A DNA stretch of 64,000 bases from Dongshaea marina (GTDB lineage: Bacteria; Pseudomonadota; Gammaproteobacteria; Enterobacterales; Aeromonadaceae), in NCBI RefSeq assembly GCF_003072645.1, contig NZ_CP028897.1, positions 4,043,658 to 4,107,657 on the forward strand. The letters are read 5' to 3'. This document shows, one piece after another, positions 52,840 to 61,478 of the stretch. Numbering within the stretch: the first letter of the stretch is position 1; the number at the start of each line of letters is the position of its first letter. Under the pieces are notes generated by a model. That model searched no databases, was not told where the DNA came from, and saw nothing but the letters and a program-made list of their open reading frames with translations. Made by a program: the position numbers and the translations under genes.

Positions 52840-53292
52840 TCAGTCTTTTTCCGTGTCGCCTCCAAATGACTCCCGCTCCGGGATAGGGTCACGGTCGCCA
52901 ATCGCCGCCGAGAGCAAATCTTTCCAGGAGATGATCCCAACCAGGCGCCCCGCTTCGAGCACCGGCAGGCAGGAGATCTTGTACTTCAGCAAGATTCGCG
53001 AGGCCTCGGGAATCGTCATTGAGGGGGATGCGGTGATGGGATTACGCTGCATGATCTGATGCGCCCGCTTGGTGAGAGTCTCCCGATCCCGGGGAAGCTC
53101 GGCAATGGTATTTAAATAGGGGCTGACCGCCTTCATCATGTCCCGGTCTGAGATGATCCCCATCAGCTCATGCTCATCCACCACCAGCAGGTGGCGAAAC
53201 GGTGCCTGTTCGAAAATATCCCGGACCACCTCAAGACGATCGTCCATGGAAACACAGACCAGGCGGGTCGTCATGATATCAGCAAGGCGCAT
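52840..53292 (-). CDS. Two-CBS-domain protein
   Basis: A 150-aa cytoplasmic protein consisting of two CBS domains: the first with LADIMTTRLVCVSMDD and HLLVVDEHELMGIISDRDM, the second with QIMQRNPITASPSMTIPEA and SCLPVLEAGRLVGIISWKDLL. Such stand-alone Bateman modules bind adenine nucleotides and often regulate partners; no partner is evident here. Acidic tail. It is convergent with ygiW. Confidence 0.85.
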   Translation of the reverse strand: MRLADIMTTRLVCVSMDDRLEVVRDIFEQAPFRHLLVVDEHELMGIISDRDMMKAVSPYLNTIAELPRDRETLTKRAHQIMQRNPITASPSMTIPEASRILLKYKISCLPVLEAGRLVGIISWKDLLSAAIGDRDPIPERESFGGDTEKD

Positions 53293-53410
53293 TTTTCACT
53301 CCAGACAAGGCTTTAACCAAAATTTAGTACACTCCTGAGCCCCTTGCCTGCCACCTCATCGATTTAGCAGCTAATACACTATGCGATAGCTGATCACTTC
53401 TCTATTGTGA

Positions 53411-53445
53411 TTGGTAATACTTTTGTATCGCCAAAAGTGCTCAAA
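53411..53445 (+). repeat. Remnant of the hairpin repeat
   Basis: TACTTTTG (53418-53425) and CAAAAGTG (53432-53439) around TATCGC correspond to the CTACTTTTG-TATCGT-CAAAAGTAG hairpin of the array, followed by the same CAAAAAC-type sequence. One pair is T.G on the plus strand. It ends about 10 bp from the 3' end of the PspG-like gene. Confidence 0.55.
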
Positions 53446-53448
53446 AAC

Positions 53449-53667
53449 TTATATGGACTCCCGGCGGCGAGCCCGACTGCGGCTCCATAGCCAGCACAAG
53501 AGCAACACCACAGCCAGGATTGGAAATAGCTTAATAAAGACCGCCAGCATCCCAACCAAAAAGAGCACAAACACAAACAGCGCCGCCACCAACAGCATGC
53601 TCACCAGGGTAAAGCCAGCGATAGCCATGCCTATGAGCACCACACACAAGATTAAAAATTCGAACAT
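53449..53667 (-). CDS. PspG-like envelope-stress membrane protein
   Basis: A 72-aa, two-helix inner-membrane protein: MFEFLILCVVLIGMAIAGFTLVSMLLVAA, then FLVGMLAVFIKLFPILAVVLLLCWLW and a basic tail. The layout, with GMLAvfIKLfP in the second helix, matches E. coli PspG (80 aa; LGGMLALMIKLLPWLLL), an effector of the phage-shock response. pspG stands alone in E. coli too and depends on sigma-54 and PspF. Short and hydrophobic, so similarity could be partly compositional. Confidence 0.65.
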   Translation of the reverse strand: MFEFLILCVVLIGMAIAGFTLVSMLLVAALFVFVLFLVGMLAVFIKLFPILAVVLLLCWLWSRSRARRRESI

Positions 53668-53702
53668 GATCTAACTCCAGAAAAGCGAGCTGCGACCTCA
53701 GC

Positions 53703-53743
53703 CCGCAAAGAAAACTGCCCTACAATACTCAAGATCCATACCA
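53703..53743 (-). promoter_or_regulatory. Weak sigma-54-like promoter candidates upstream of the PspG-like gene
   Basis: Reading the minus strand, GGGCAG-N6-TTGCGG (53720 to 53703) has the right elements, but GG and GC are 11 rather than 10 bp apart. TGGTAT-N5-TTGA (53743 to 53729) has the right spacing but GA instead of GC. Neither is convincing alone. Confidence 0.25.
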
Positions 53744-53843
53744 AAAGCATTTTTTCTTATAAAACAAGGGGTGAGCACCCGCTATGCCCACCCCTCATAT
53801 CCAATAGTGGCTAAAGTAGCCACTTTAATTGGCGAAATTAGCT

Positions 53844-55568
53844 TTATATTGCTCCAATCGGACTCATCACCAACTGCCCCTGCTGCAGATTCAATCGCTG
53901 CTGATGGAAATGTGCCAGGGTCGAGCGGTGAGCAATACTCACGATCGTGGTCTCTTCAAGCTCCTCAAGCAACAGCTGATACAGAAGCTGCTCGGTCTGC
54001 TCATCAATGGCTGAGGTTGCCTCATCGAGGAAAAGCCAGCGCGGCCTCTGCAGCAGGGCCCTTGCAAAAGAGAGTCGCTGCTGCTCACCCGGTGACATCA
54101 CCTGGGCCCAATGCTGTACCTCGTCCAGGGCTCCCCTGAAATGCTCAAGGTGACAGAGACTCAAAAGCTCCTGAAGCTTCTCATCACTGACAGCTCCGGA
54201 GAAGCCGGGGTAGAGCAGTGCATCACGCAGGGGGCCGATCGGCAGATAGGGACGCTGCGGCACAAACAGCACAGATTCAGGGCGGGTCACCTCCCCATCC
54301 CCAAAGGGCCAGATCCCGGCCAGCACCCGGAACAGAGTACTCTTACCGGTCCCCGATGCCCCGGAAACCAGCAGGTGCTCACCCGGTGTCAGCTCCAGGT
54401 TAGAGCGGTTAAGAAGCACAGAGCCTCCTGGCAACTGGACCTCAACTTCCTTGAGAGTACAGGCATCACCTCGCTGGTAGCGAAGATGGCTCTGCTTCAC
54501 CATCTTCTCAAAGGCCATATCCATTCCCTGGTTAAAGCTCAGCAGACGATCCGTGGTTGCCTTCCAGGCCGCAAGCGCGGCATAGGCATCGACAAACCAG
54601 CTTAATGAGCTCTGCACCTGGCCAAAGGCGTTGAGGATCTGCATAAATCCACCCAGCTTGATCTGCTTGGCAAAGTAGCTTGGCGCCGCCACCAACAGTG
54701 GAAAAAGAACAGCGGCCTGATGGTAACCCGCGGTAAAAGCGGTCAGGTTTTTCTGCCAACGCATGATCCGCCAATAGTTTTGCCAGACCTGGGTAAAGCG
54801 CTTGCCTAAGCGCTTTTTCTCGGCGCTTTCACCATCATAGAGGGCGACACTCTCGGCATTCTCCCGCAGGCGGACCATGGAGAAGCGAAAATCCGCCTCA
54901 TAGTGCTGCTGGCGAAAGTTGAGTTTTATCAGCGGCCGACCGACAAAATGGGTCAGTACACTACCAAGGATTGCATAGATAAGAGCCGCCCACACCAGAA
55001 AGCCCGGAATATGTACCCCGGGACCAAAAAAGGTGACCGTGACCGTGTTTGACAACCCCCACAAAATGGTGACAAAGGCGAAGAGGTTCACTATGTTACT
55101 CAACAGGCCCAGGCTCAGATCCAGGGTGTTATCGGTAAACATATTGATATCTTCGCTGATCCGCTGATCCGGGTTGTCGGTCTGGTTTCGGTTAAGCTCC
55201 AGCTGATAGTAAGCCTTCTTGCCGAGCCAACGATCAAAATACTGGTGAGTCATCCAGCGGCGCCAGTTAATCTTCAGCGCCATCTGCAGATATATTTTAC
55301 AAACCGCTGCCACGATAAAAATTGCAGCAAGAATGCAGAAGAATTTCACGAGGGGCCAGAACTGCTCCTTTTGATAGTTCTGGAATACGTTAAACATATC
55401 CCGGTTCCAGGCGTTGATCTTCACCGAAATATAGATCAACAGCAGATCCAGAGCGATCACGATAATCAACAGGCTCCAGGCCTTGAGCCACTCCTCGCTG
55501 CGCCAATAGGGATAGGTAAGCCGCCAAACCGACTTGACGAAAGAACTAGATTGAGACTGTTGATTCAT
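53844..55568 (-). CDS. YddA/SbmA-like ABC transporter, fused permease and ATPase
   Basis: A 574-aa half-transporter. The N-terminal SbmA/BacA-like membrane domain (ISVKINAWNRDMFNVFQNY; EDINMFTDNTLDLSLGLLSN) has about six helices. The C-terminal ATPase has Walker A GASGTGKST (about residues 405-413), signature SPGEQQRLSFARAL, Walker B WLFLDEATSAID and His switch IVSIAHRST. This is the YddA-type architecture related to vitamin B12/peptide ABCD-family transporters; E. coli SbmA lacks the ATPase. The substrate is unknown. Monocistronic. Confidence 0.88.
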   Translation of the reverse strand: MNQQSQSSSFVKSVWRLTYPYWRSEEWLKAWSLLIIVIALDLLLIYISVKINAWNRDMFNVFQNYQKEQFWPLVKFFCILAAIFIVAAVCKIYLQMALKINWRRWMTHQYFDRWLGKKAYYQLELNRNQTDNPDQRISEDINMFTDNTLDLSLGLLSNIVNLFAFVTILWGLSNTVTVTFFGPGVHIPGFLVWAALIYAILGSVLTHFVGRPLIKLNFRQQHYEADFRFSMVRLRENAESVALYDGESAEKKRLGKRFTQVWQNYWRIMRWQKNLTAFTAGYHQAAVLFPLLVAAPSYFAKQIKLGGFMQILNAFGQVQSSLSWFVDAYAALAAWKATTDRLLSFNQGMDMAFEKMVKQSHLRYQRGDACTLKEVEVQLPGGSVLLNRSNLELTPGEHLLVSGASGTGKSTLFRVLAGIWPFGDGEVTRPESVLFVPQRPYLPIGPLRDALLYPGFSGAVSDEKLQELLSLCHLEHFRGALDEVQHWAQVMSPGEQQRLSFARALLQRPRWLFLDEATSAIDEQTEQLLYQLLLEELEETTIVSIAHRSTLAHFHQQRLNLQQGQLVMSPIGAI

Positions 55569-55673
55569 CCGTGAGCTACTCTCCGGTTAAAAAAGAATAA
55601 TTATCCAGAATAAAACTGAGCGCAGACTGAAGCGTCTGCCTGGAGGGCGGCAGAAGTGGGTAGGCTGCAGGAT

Positions 55674-55697
55674 CAAAAACGCCCCGTACGGGGCGTT
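55674..55697 (-). terminator. Terminator of the 51-aa small gene
   Basis: A 20-bp perfect palindrome (55678-55697) is followed on the minus strand by five T. It begins 4 bp past the small gene's stop codon. Confidence 0.85.
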
Positions 55698-55700
55698 CGG

Positions 55701-55856
55701 TTATTCTTGGTCGTCGTCTGGCTCGGCAAGCCAGATCTGATGGTCCGGATCCAATTCTTCAGACACGGATACACTCACCCCCATGTCCAGTAACTCTTTC
55801 AGGGTCAGATCATCAGCCAGGTTCATAACTTCGCCGACTTCGTTTGTAAAGCGCAT
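55701..55856 (-). CDS. 51-aa acidic small protein, function unknown
   Basis: A small frame from ATG 55856 to TAA 55701. A near-perfect Shine-Dalgarno (GGGAGGTG) lies 7 bp upstream, and a strong intrinsic terminator follows directly, so the gene is very likely real despite its size. The product starts MRFTNEVGEVMNLADDLTLKE, continues with LLDMGVSVSVSEELDPDH and ends acidic (EPDDDQE). It has no TM or signal peptide. I do not recognise the family. It lies between the YddA-like gene and the PilZ gene, all on the minus strand. Confidence 0.7.
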   Translation of the reverse strand: MRFTNEVGEVMNLADDLTLKELLDMGVSVSVSEELDPDHQIWLAEPDDDQE

Positions 55857-55950
55857 AGTTCTCACCTCCCAAAAAATTACCTTGCACCCATAATCATGGC
55901 AGAAAATAACTCAGATCGCAGCCCCAAAAGTGCAACTATCTTGACTAATT

Positions 55951-56244
55951 TCACCCCTCATCTTCGACAAATTCAACCGCCAGGTGATAAGCACCATCAA
56001 CGGTCTTAGCCCGGATCACCCGAGCCTCGGCAAGAAAAGGAGGAAGCCGGTTGCTGGCCGTTGCCAGGTTGACCTTGATGAGCTCCCCCACTGTAAACAG
56101 GGGCTCAGAGAGTTCTATCCCCATCCCGTGGGCACTGAGATCCCGGCAAACCCCTGTCACTCTGTGGGTCTGGCCGATAATCTGTAGCGGAGAGTTAATT
56201 ACCATGCGACGAAACTGTCGCCGTTCATCATGATTGTTTTCCAT
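55951..56244 (-). CDS. PilZ-domain c-di-GMP-binding protein
   Basis: About 97 aa. It has the RxxxR motif (RRQFRR) near the N-terminus, followed by DLSAHGMGIEL (D/NxSxxG) about 27 residues later, the two c-di-GMP-binding elements, then a beta-barrel end AYHLAVEFVED. Single-domain PilZ proteins act as c-di-GMP adaptors in motility or polysaccharide control. ATG 56256 is also possible and adds MIDL. Divergent from thiB. Confidence 0.85.
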   Translation of the reverse strand: MENNHDERRQFRRMVINSPLQIIGQTHRVTGVCRDLSAHGMGIELSEPLFTVGELIKVNLATASNRLPPFLAEARVIRAKTVDGAYHLAVEFVEDEG

Positions 56245-56438
56245 AAGATCTATCATTCCCTGACGCCAATATCTGGTGTCGAAAACTGGTGTTCGTTACC
56301 AAACGTTAATACAATGTGCGCCGTTTCTCAAACTTGAATCATCCTTGATGCCACGCGCCATGGAGGCAATATTTGAAGGGGCTGGAGCAGACTTCAGCGC
56401 CTCGAAGATGGCTCACTCATCCACTATGGGGAAAAGAT

Positions 56439-57428
56439 GTGAAAAAATTATTATCCTTTATGGCGATACTCCTTGTCGCAAGCTCGGTTCATGCCGCGCC
56501 AGCTAAAACCCTGACCATCTACACCTATAGCGCTTTTAGCTCCACCCCTGAACTGGGGCCTGCCATCGCCAAGGCGTTTGAACAAAAGTACCACTGCAAA
56601 GTCAAACTGGTTGGCCTAGATGATGGGGTCAGCCTGCTCAACCGGCTGCGTCTGGAGGGAAAACACAGCAGAGCCGATATTGTGCTGGGTCTGGATAACA
56701 ATCTCATCAGCGCGGCTGAAAAGACCGGGCTTTTTGCCAGCAATGATATCAACCTTAGCAAGCTGAGTGTGCCCGGTGGTTGGAACAACACTAGCTTCAT
56801 TCCTTACGACTATGGTTATTTTGCCTTTGTCTATAACCAGCAAAAACTAAAGAACCCGCCCCGGAGCCTGAAAGAGCTGGTCGAGCGAAAAGATATCAAG
56901 ATCATCTATGAGGATCCCCGTACCAGCACTCCCGGGCTGGGCCTGTTACTGTGGATCCACAAGGTCTATGGCGATAAGGCAAGCCAGGCCTGGCAGCAGC
57001 TGGCGCAAAAAACCATCACTGTCCCCAAGAGCTGGAGTGATGCTTATGGGATGTTTCTCAAAGGCGAGTCGGATATGGTGCTGAGCTACACCACATCTCC
57101 GGCCTATCACATCATGATGGAGCATACCGACACCTACCAGGCAGCCGATTTTAAAGAGGGTCACTATATGCAGATTGAGGTCGCGGCCCGGCTCAAGAAT
57201 GCGCCAAACCCGGAGCTCGCCAAAGACTTTCTGCGCTTCATGTTGACGCCCGCTTTCCAGGAGCGGATCCCGACCGGCAACTGGATGTACCCGGTCACCA
57301 GGGTCAAGCTGCCCAAGGCGTTTAACCAGCTTCCTGTCCCGGCCAAAGCTCTGAGCTACTCACCACAAGAGGTTGCTAAAAACCGCCAGGCCTGGGTTCG
57401 ACAGTGGCGTAGCGCCGTTACTCAATGA
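56439..57428 (+). CDS. thiB: Thiamine-binding periplasmic protein
   Basis: About 329 aa. Preferred start GTG 56439 (preceded by GGGGAAAAG), giving a clean signal peptide (KKLLSFMAILLVASSVHA); longer in-frame starts add a hydrophilic extension. The match to E. coli ThiB is strong: LDDGVSLLNRLRLEGKHSRADIVLGLDNNL, NVPGGWNN-type VPGGWNNTSFIPYDYGYFAFVYN, YEDPRTSTPGLGLLLW, GNWMYPV. It delivers thiamine and its phosphates to ThiPQ. I see no TPP riboswitch (no CTGAGA box) in the 180-bp leader. Confidence 0.93.
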   Translation: MKKLLSFMAILLVASSVHAAPAKTLTIYTYSAFSSTPELGPAIAKAFEQKYHCKVKLVGLDDGVSLLNRLRLEGKHSRADIVLGLDNNLISAAEKTGLFASNDINLSKLSVPGGWNNTSFIPYDYGYFAFVYNQQKLKNPPRSLKELVERKDIKIIYEDPRTSTPGLGLLLWIHKVYGDKASQAWQQLAQKTITVPKSWSDAYGMFLKGESDMVLSYTTSPAYHIMMEHTDTYQAADFKEGHYMQIEVAARLKNAPNPELAKDFLRFMLTPAFQERIPTGNWMYPVTRVKLPKAFNQLPVPAKALSYSPQEVAKNRQAWVRQWRSAVTQ

Positions 57429-59029
57429 AGCACAGACCCCTATGGTGGCTGCCGGCAACGGTCGCCACCTTGCTGATCCTTTCGGGAGCTATCGCTCCCT
57501 TAGGTGCGCTGTTACTTCAGAGCTCAGATAGCTCACTGTCGATGACACTGAGTGATCCCTATATCATTCATGTGATAGTTTTCAGCCTCAAACAGGCTAC
57601 CCTGTCGACTCTGCTGAGCCTGATACTGGCGATCCCCATCGCCCGGGCCCTGGCCCGCCGCTCTTTTCCCGGGCGATCCTTGCTACTTCGACTGTTTGGC
57701 CTGTCTCTGGTGCTGCCGGTGATCGTGGCCGTATATGGTATCGTCAATGTCTATGGCCATGATGGGTGGCTCAACCAGCTACTGGAGTTACTACAGCTGC
57801 CCCGCTGGGGAAGCCTGTACGGACTGCAGGGGATCCTGCTGGCTCACGTTTTTTTCAACATGCCACTGTGTACCCGGATGCTCCTACAGGGGATCGAATC
57901 GATTCCCAGTAATAACTGGCGCCTTGCCAGTCAGCTGGGAATGAGTTCAGGAATGATTTTCCGCCTGCTGGAGTGGCCGGCGATGCGCTCACAGCTGTGT
58001 GGGCTGATAAGCCTGGTATTTATGTTGTGCTTTACCAGTTTTGCCACCGTGATGGCATTGGGTGGCGGCCCGGCCAGTACGACGCTGGAGGTGGCCATTT
58101 TTCAGGCCCTTCGCTACAACTTTGACCTGCAGAGTGCCGGTCAGCTAGCGTTGATTCAGCTGGCCCTCACCTGCGTCGTACTCCTGGTAAATCAGTGGTT
58201 TAATAAGCCTCTGCCCTCCTCTGCAGACAGCTACTCTAGTCAGTTAAGACCCGACCGCCACACTCTCAGCTCCAAGTTCTGCGATAGCCTGCTGATCCTG
58301 CTTGGCATTCTCATCTACCTGCCTCCCCTGCTGGCGATTGTTATCTCCGGGCTGAATCTTCAGCTTGTGAAGGATCTGATGCACCCGGTGCTTTGGCAGG
58401 CCTGCTGGACCTCTTTAAAGATTGCCGTTAGCTCAGGGCTACTGTCACTGCTACTGGCGGTGCTGATGCTGCTTACAACCCGCCACCTGAGGATCCGGAT
58501 GCAGTGCAGGTTGCCGGCAACCCTCCTAGAAAGCTGTGGATCAATCATTTTGGTGCTGCCGGGAGTGGTCCTGAGTACCGGGCTGTTTATTCTGCTGATG
58601 CCCTGGCTTGATGTCTTTGGTGTCGGATTCTACCTGGTGATCCTGGTGAACGCTCTGATGGCTCTTCCCTATACTCTGCGAACCCTCAACACGCCGATGC
58701 AGTTACTGGTACAAAACTATGACAAACTTTGTGATAGCCTCGGGATCACAGGCCTGAGGCGGTTAAGAGTGATCGAGTGGCACCAGTTAAGGCGCCCGAT
58801 TGCAATCGCCCTGTCACTGGGCATGATCCTATCGGTTGGCGATCTGGGAGCGATCGCTATGTTTGGTAGCGATCAACTACAAACGCTTCCCTACCTGCTG
58901 TACCTGCAGCTTGGGAGCTACCAAACTCAACATGGTGCGGCGACAGCCCTTATTCTGTTACTGCTGTGCTTTTTCATCTTCTGGTGCGTCGAAAAAGGCT
59001 TGGGAGGGCAGAATGCTCGAGATTCGTAA
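57425..59029 (+). CDS. thiP: Thiamine ABC transporter permease
   Basis: A 534-aa inner-membrane protein with two fused binding-protein-dependent permease halves, about 12 helices. The first half has the EAA-like loop ESIPSNNWRLASQLGMSS, the second QNYDKLCDSLGITGLRRLRVIEWHQLRRP. E. coli ThiP is 536 aa. Coupled to thiB by a 4-bp overlap and to thiQ by a 17-bp overlap. Confidence 0.95.
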   Translation: MKHRPLWWLPATVATLLILSGAIAPLGALLLQSSDSSLSMTLSDPYIIHVIVFSLKQATLSTLLSLILAIPIARALARRSFPGRSLLLRLFGLSLVLPVIVAVYGIVNVYGHDGWLNQLLELLQLPRWGSLYGLQGILLAHVFFNMPLCTRMLLQGIESIPSNNWRLASQLGMSSGMIFRLLEWPAMRSQLCGLISLVFMLCFTSFATVMALGGGPASTTLEVAIFQALRYNFDLQSAGQLALIQLALTCVVLLVNQWFNKPLPSSADSYSSQLRPDRHTLSSKFCDSLLILLGILIYLPPLLAIVISGLNLQLVKDLMHPVLWQACWTSLKIAVSSGLLSLLLAVLMLLTTRHLRIRMQCRLPATLLESCGSIILVLPGVVLSTGLFILLMPWLDVFGVGFYLVILVNALMALPYTLRTLNTPMQLLVQNYDKLCDSLGITGLRRLRVIEWHQLRRPIAIALSLGMILSVGDLGAIAMFGSDQLQTLPYLLYLQLGSYQTQHGAATALILLLLCFFIFWCVEKGLGGQNARDS

Positions 59030-59720
59030 CCTGACTTACCATCACGGCTCTGTGCAGTTTAAGTTTGATCTCAGTGTAAATACCGGGCAGATCCTCTGCC
59101 TGCTGGGGCCCAGTGGCGCAGGTAAATCAACCCTGCTGGATCTCATCGCAGGCTTTTTAACTCCTGAGCATGGTGCAATCGAGTTTTGTGGAGAGGATCT
59201 ACTGCTATCGGCTCCGGCTAACCGACCGGTCACCTCACTGTTTCAGCAAAAAAACCTCTTTTTGCACCTCAAGGTTCGAGACAACCTGGCGCTTGGGATC
59301 CACCCGGGGATGAGACTCACTTCCGCGCAAAAAAAGCGTCTGGAGGAGGTCGCCCGGATGACAGGGCTCATGGAGCAGCTAGATAAATACCCACAACAGC
59401 TCTCCGGGGGACAGCAACAACGGGTCGCACTGGCACGCTCCCTGCTGCGCAACAAGCCCTTGCTGTTACTGGATGAGCCTTTCAGTGCCCTGGACCCTTC
59501 ACTGCGCTCAGAGATGCTGCGCCTGGTAAGGCAGCTGGCCCGGGAGCACCGGCTCACTGTGCTGATGGTGACTCACCATCCCGAAGATGCAAAAGTGGTT
59601 GCCGATGAACTGCTATTTATCATCCTGGGTAAGAGCCATTGTCAGGGCCCGGTCTCACTTTTGGATAATCCTCCAAGCCAGGAGATCCGTGATTACCTGG
59701 GACAGCCAGACTCTAAGTAG
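59013..59720 (+). CDS. thiQ: Thiamine ABC transporter ATP-binding protein
   Basis: A 235-aa ATPase (E. coli 232). ATG 59013, with GGAGGG upstream and inside the end of thiP, fits the family N-terminus MLEIRNLTYHHG. Walker A GPSGAGKST, Q-loop LFQQKNLFLHL, signature LSGGQQQRVALARSL, Walker B LLLDEPFSALD and switch His in VMVTHHPEDA are all present. It completes a thiBPQ operon. Confidence 0.95.
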   Translation: MLEIRNLTYHHGSVQFKFDLSVNTGQILCLLGPSGAGKSTLLDLIAGFLTPEHGAIEFCGEDLLLSAPANRPVTSLFQQKNLFLHLKVRDNLALGIHPGMRLTSAQKKRLEEVARMTGLMEQLDKYPQQLSGGQQQRVALARSLLRNKPLLLLDEPFSALDPSLRSEMLRLVRQLAREHRLTVLMVTHHPEDAKVVADELLFIILGKSHCQGPVSLLDNPPSQEIRDYLGQPDSK

Positions 59721-59738
59721 CAGGTTAAAAGGCACAAG

Positions 59739-59767
59739 AATGCCGCCAAGCCAAGCTCGGCGGCATT
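59739..59767 (+). terminator. Possible terminator after thiQ
   Basis: A 9-bp stem (59739-59747 with 59759-59767) with an 11-nt loop and only TTT lies 18 bp after thiQ. It also lies past the 3' end of the convergent binding-protein operon. Confidence 0.5.
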
Positions 59768-59826
59768 TCGGGGGCTCGCTCTGTAGATGTCACAAACGGT
59801 GAGCCAAAAACTCTCCCCTAAGACAA

Positions 59827-60573
59827 CTACCACTGACCGTATTTTTTCAGGATGGTCTGCATCTGCACCAGATCGGCCAGCACCTCATTCAATGCCTTTT
59901 GAAAATTGGCAACTCGCTGTGGGTCGGTATCACGATTAAAGGCAAAGCACAAAGGGTTACTGGTCACGACCCACTTCACCTCAAAGTCATCGGCTTTTTT
60001 CCCCAACTCCTGCAAACTGGTTAACAGGGGTACCCTGCCTCCGACCAGCAGATCCGTTTTATCCTGGATCAAGGCTTCGGCCATCTTGCGATTACTGTCG
60101 ACACTTTCCAGATCGACATCATTGAAGCCGGACAACAACATTTTTTGCTCTCCGACATCGGACTTGGCAACCATCAGACGGTAATTTTTGGCATCATCAA
60201 GCTGCTTGAGCTCAATGCCATCCTTGCGATACCCAAGGATCACCACCTCCATAAAACCTATGGGACAGGCCCATTTAAACAGAGTCTCCCGGGACTTGAT
60301 GCGGGTCGTAGAGAACAATACCGTATGCTTTTTCTGCAACGCCAGGTAATAGCCTCTATCCCAGGGAAGAAAGCGTATCGCCTGTTTGGGTTGCCCCAGA
60401 CGTTGCCAAACCAGATGCAATATATCAACCGCAATTCCCTTGAGCTCACCCTGCTCAACATAGTTATAGGGGGGATACTGTTCTGTGATGTATTCGAGCT
60501 TATGTTGGGTCGCCGCCTGGAGCGAAAAACTCCCAAGGCAACTACATAGCATGATCCAAAACAGTCCTCTCAT
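59827..60573 (-). CDS. Periplasmic binding protein, family 3 (tandem copy 1)
   Basis: A 248-aa secreted protein (signal MRGLFWIMLCSCLGSFSLQA) with the family 3 fold: YITEQYPPYNYVEQGELKG, DRGYYLALQKK, RETLFKWACPIG and DLLVGGRVPLLTSL. AGAG precedes the start. It begins 20 bp after the stop of the next copy upstream, so the two are cotranscribed. No transporter genes are near. It shares the AxDILxxVWxxLG core with the adjacent copies. Confidence 0.85.
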   Translation of the reverse strand: MRGLFWIMLCSCLGSFSLQAATQHKLEYITEQYPPYNYVEQGELKGIAVDILHLVWQRLGQPKQAIRFLPWDRGYYLALQKKHTVLFSTTRIKSRETLFKWACPIGFMEVVILGYRKDGIELKQLDDAKNYRLMVAKSDVGEQKMLLSGFNDVDLESVDSNRKMAEALIQDKTDLLVGGRVPLLTSLQELGKKADDFEVKWVVTSNPLCFAFNRDTDPQRVANFQKALNEVLADLVQMQTILKKYGQW

Positions 60574-60593
60574 TTCGCTCTCCTTAAACGCCC

Positions 60594-61373
60594 TCAGGGG
60601 GCGAGTAATCCATATTTTTGCAAGATTTTCATATAGACCCTGGAGTTGGCGTGAACCTGGTTCAGTGCAAACTGAAAGGCCTCCACAGCCTCATCACTCA
60701 CACTGCGGTTAAATGCAAAACACATCTGCTCTGAACTCAGGGTCCACTTGACCTCAAACCGGTTCGCATCCAACCCGAGATCGTGCAGGGTTGAGATGAT
60801 GAAGGGCTCACTCCCCGAAACCAGATCGGTGCGGTTGCGCGAGAGCAGTTTGAGGGCATTTCCAAGCTTATTGACGGCGTGGATCTGCAGATCACCAAAA
60901 CCATTTTGTAGCAGAACCTGCTCTCCCACATCGGAACGCAAGGCGGCCACCCGATACTTCATGGCATCCTTGAGGCTGTGAAGCTTGATACCATCGGATT
61001 TGAGTCCAACCAAAACCAGGCGTTGAAAGAAAATGGGACAGGCCCACTTAAACAGCTTCTCCCGGGACTCAATTCGGTTGGTGGCAAACAGCATGGTTTC
61101 AGGTTTTTGCAAAAGCAGGTAGTAACCCCGGGCCCAGGGCATAAACTCAATCGGTTGGGGCTCTATACCGAGCTTATCCCAGACCTTCTGTAAAATATCC
61201 ACTGAAATTCCGGCAGGGTTACCTTTTTCATCTTTGAAATTAAAGGGGTGTGCCTGCTCGGAGAAGTAACTCAGCCGGACCAACTCCTCAGAAGGGGTAA
61301 GAGCTGCGCCCTGAATACCAAAAGTAATCGCAAGTAATCCCGCCAATAGCAGCAGCTGCAGTCGTTGCCTCAC
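60594..61373 (-). CDS. Periplasmic binding protein, family 3 (tandem copy 2)
   Basis: A 259-aa paralogue with a GTG start at 61373 and AGGAG 8 bp upstream, and a signal peptide (LQLLLLAGLLAITFGIQGAA). The core FSEQAHPFNFKDEKGNPAG, VDILQKVWDKLG, WARGYYLLLQKPETMLFATNRIESREKLFKWACP closely parallels its neighbours. It is the middle gene of the three-copy cluster, 105 bp after copy 3. Confidence 0.85.
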   Translation of the reverse strand: MRQRLQLLLLAGLLAITFGIQGAALTPSEELVRLSYFSEQAHPFNFKDEKGNPAGISVDILQKVWDKLGIEPQPIEFMPWARGYYLLLQKPETMLFATNRIESREKLFKWACPIFFQRLVLVGLKSDGIKLHSLKDAMKYRVAALRSDVGEQVLLQNGFGDLQIHAVNKLGNALKLLSRNRTDLVSGSEPFIISTLHDLGLDANRFEVKWTLSSEQMCFAFNRSVSDEAVEAFQFALNQVHANSRVYMKILQKYGLLAP

Positions 61374-61478
61374 AACAGGACTCCTTTCCCGTTTGCTTTT
61401 AATTAAGTGTATATGAAATCACAAAGCTCAAACGGCAAAACAGGAACTCAGACTAACTTCAGAGACCTGGTTGTGTCT

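Noticed and set aside
56257-56438. TPP riboswitch before thiB
   Set aside because: Expected from the operon, but the conserved THI-box sequences are not visible.
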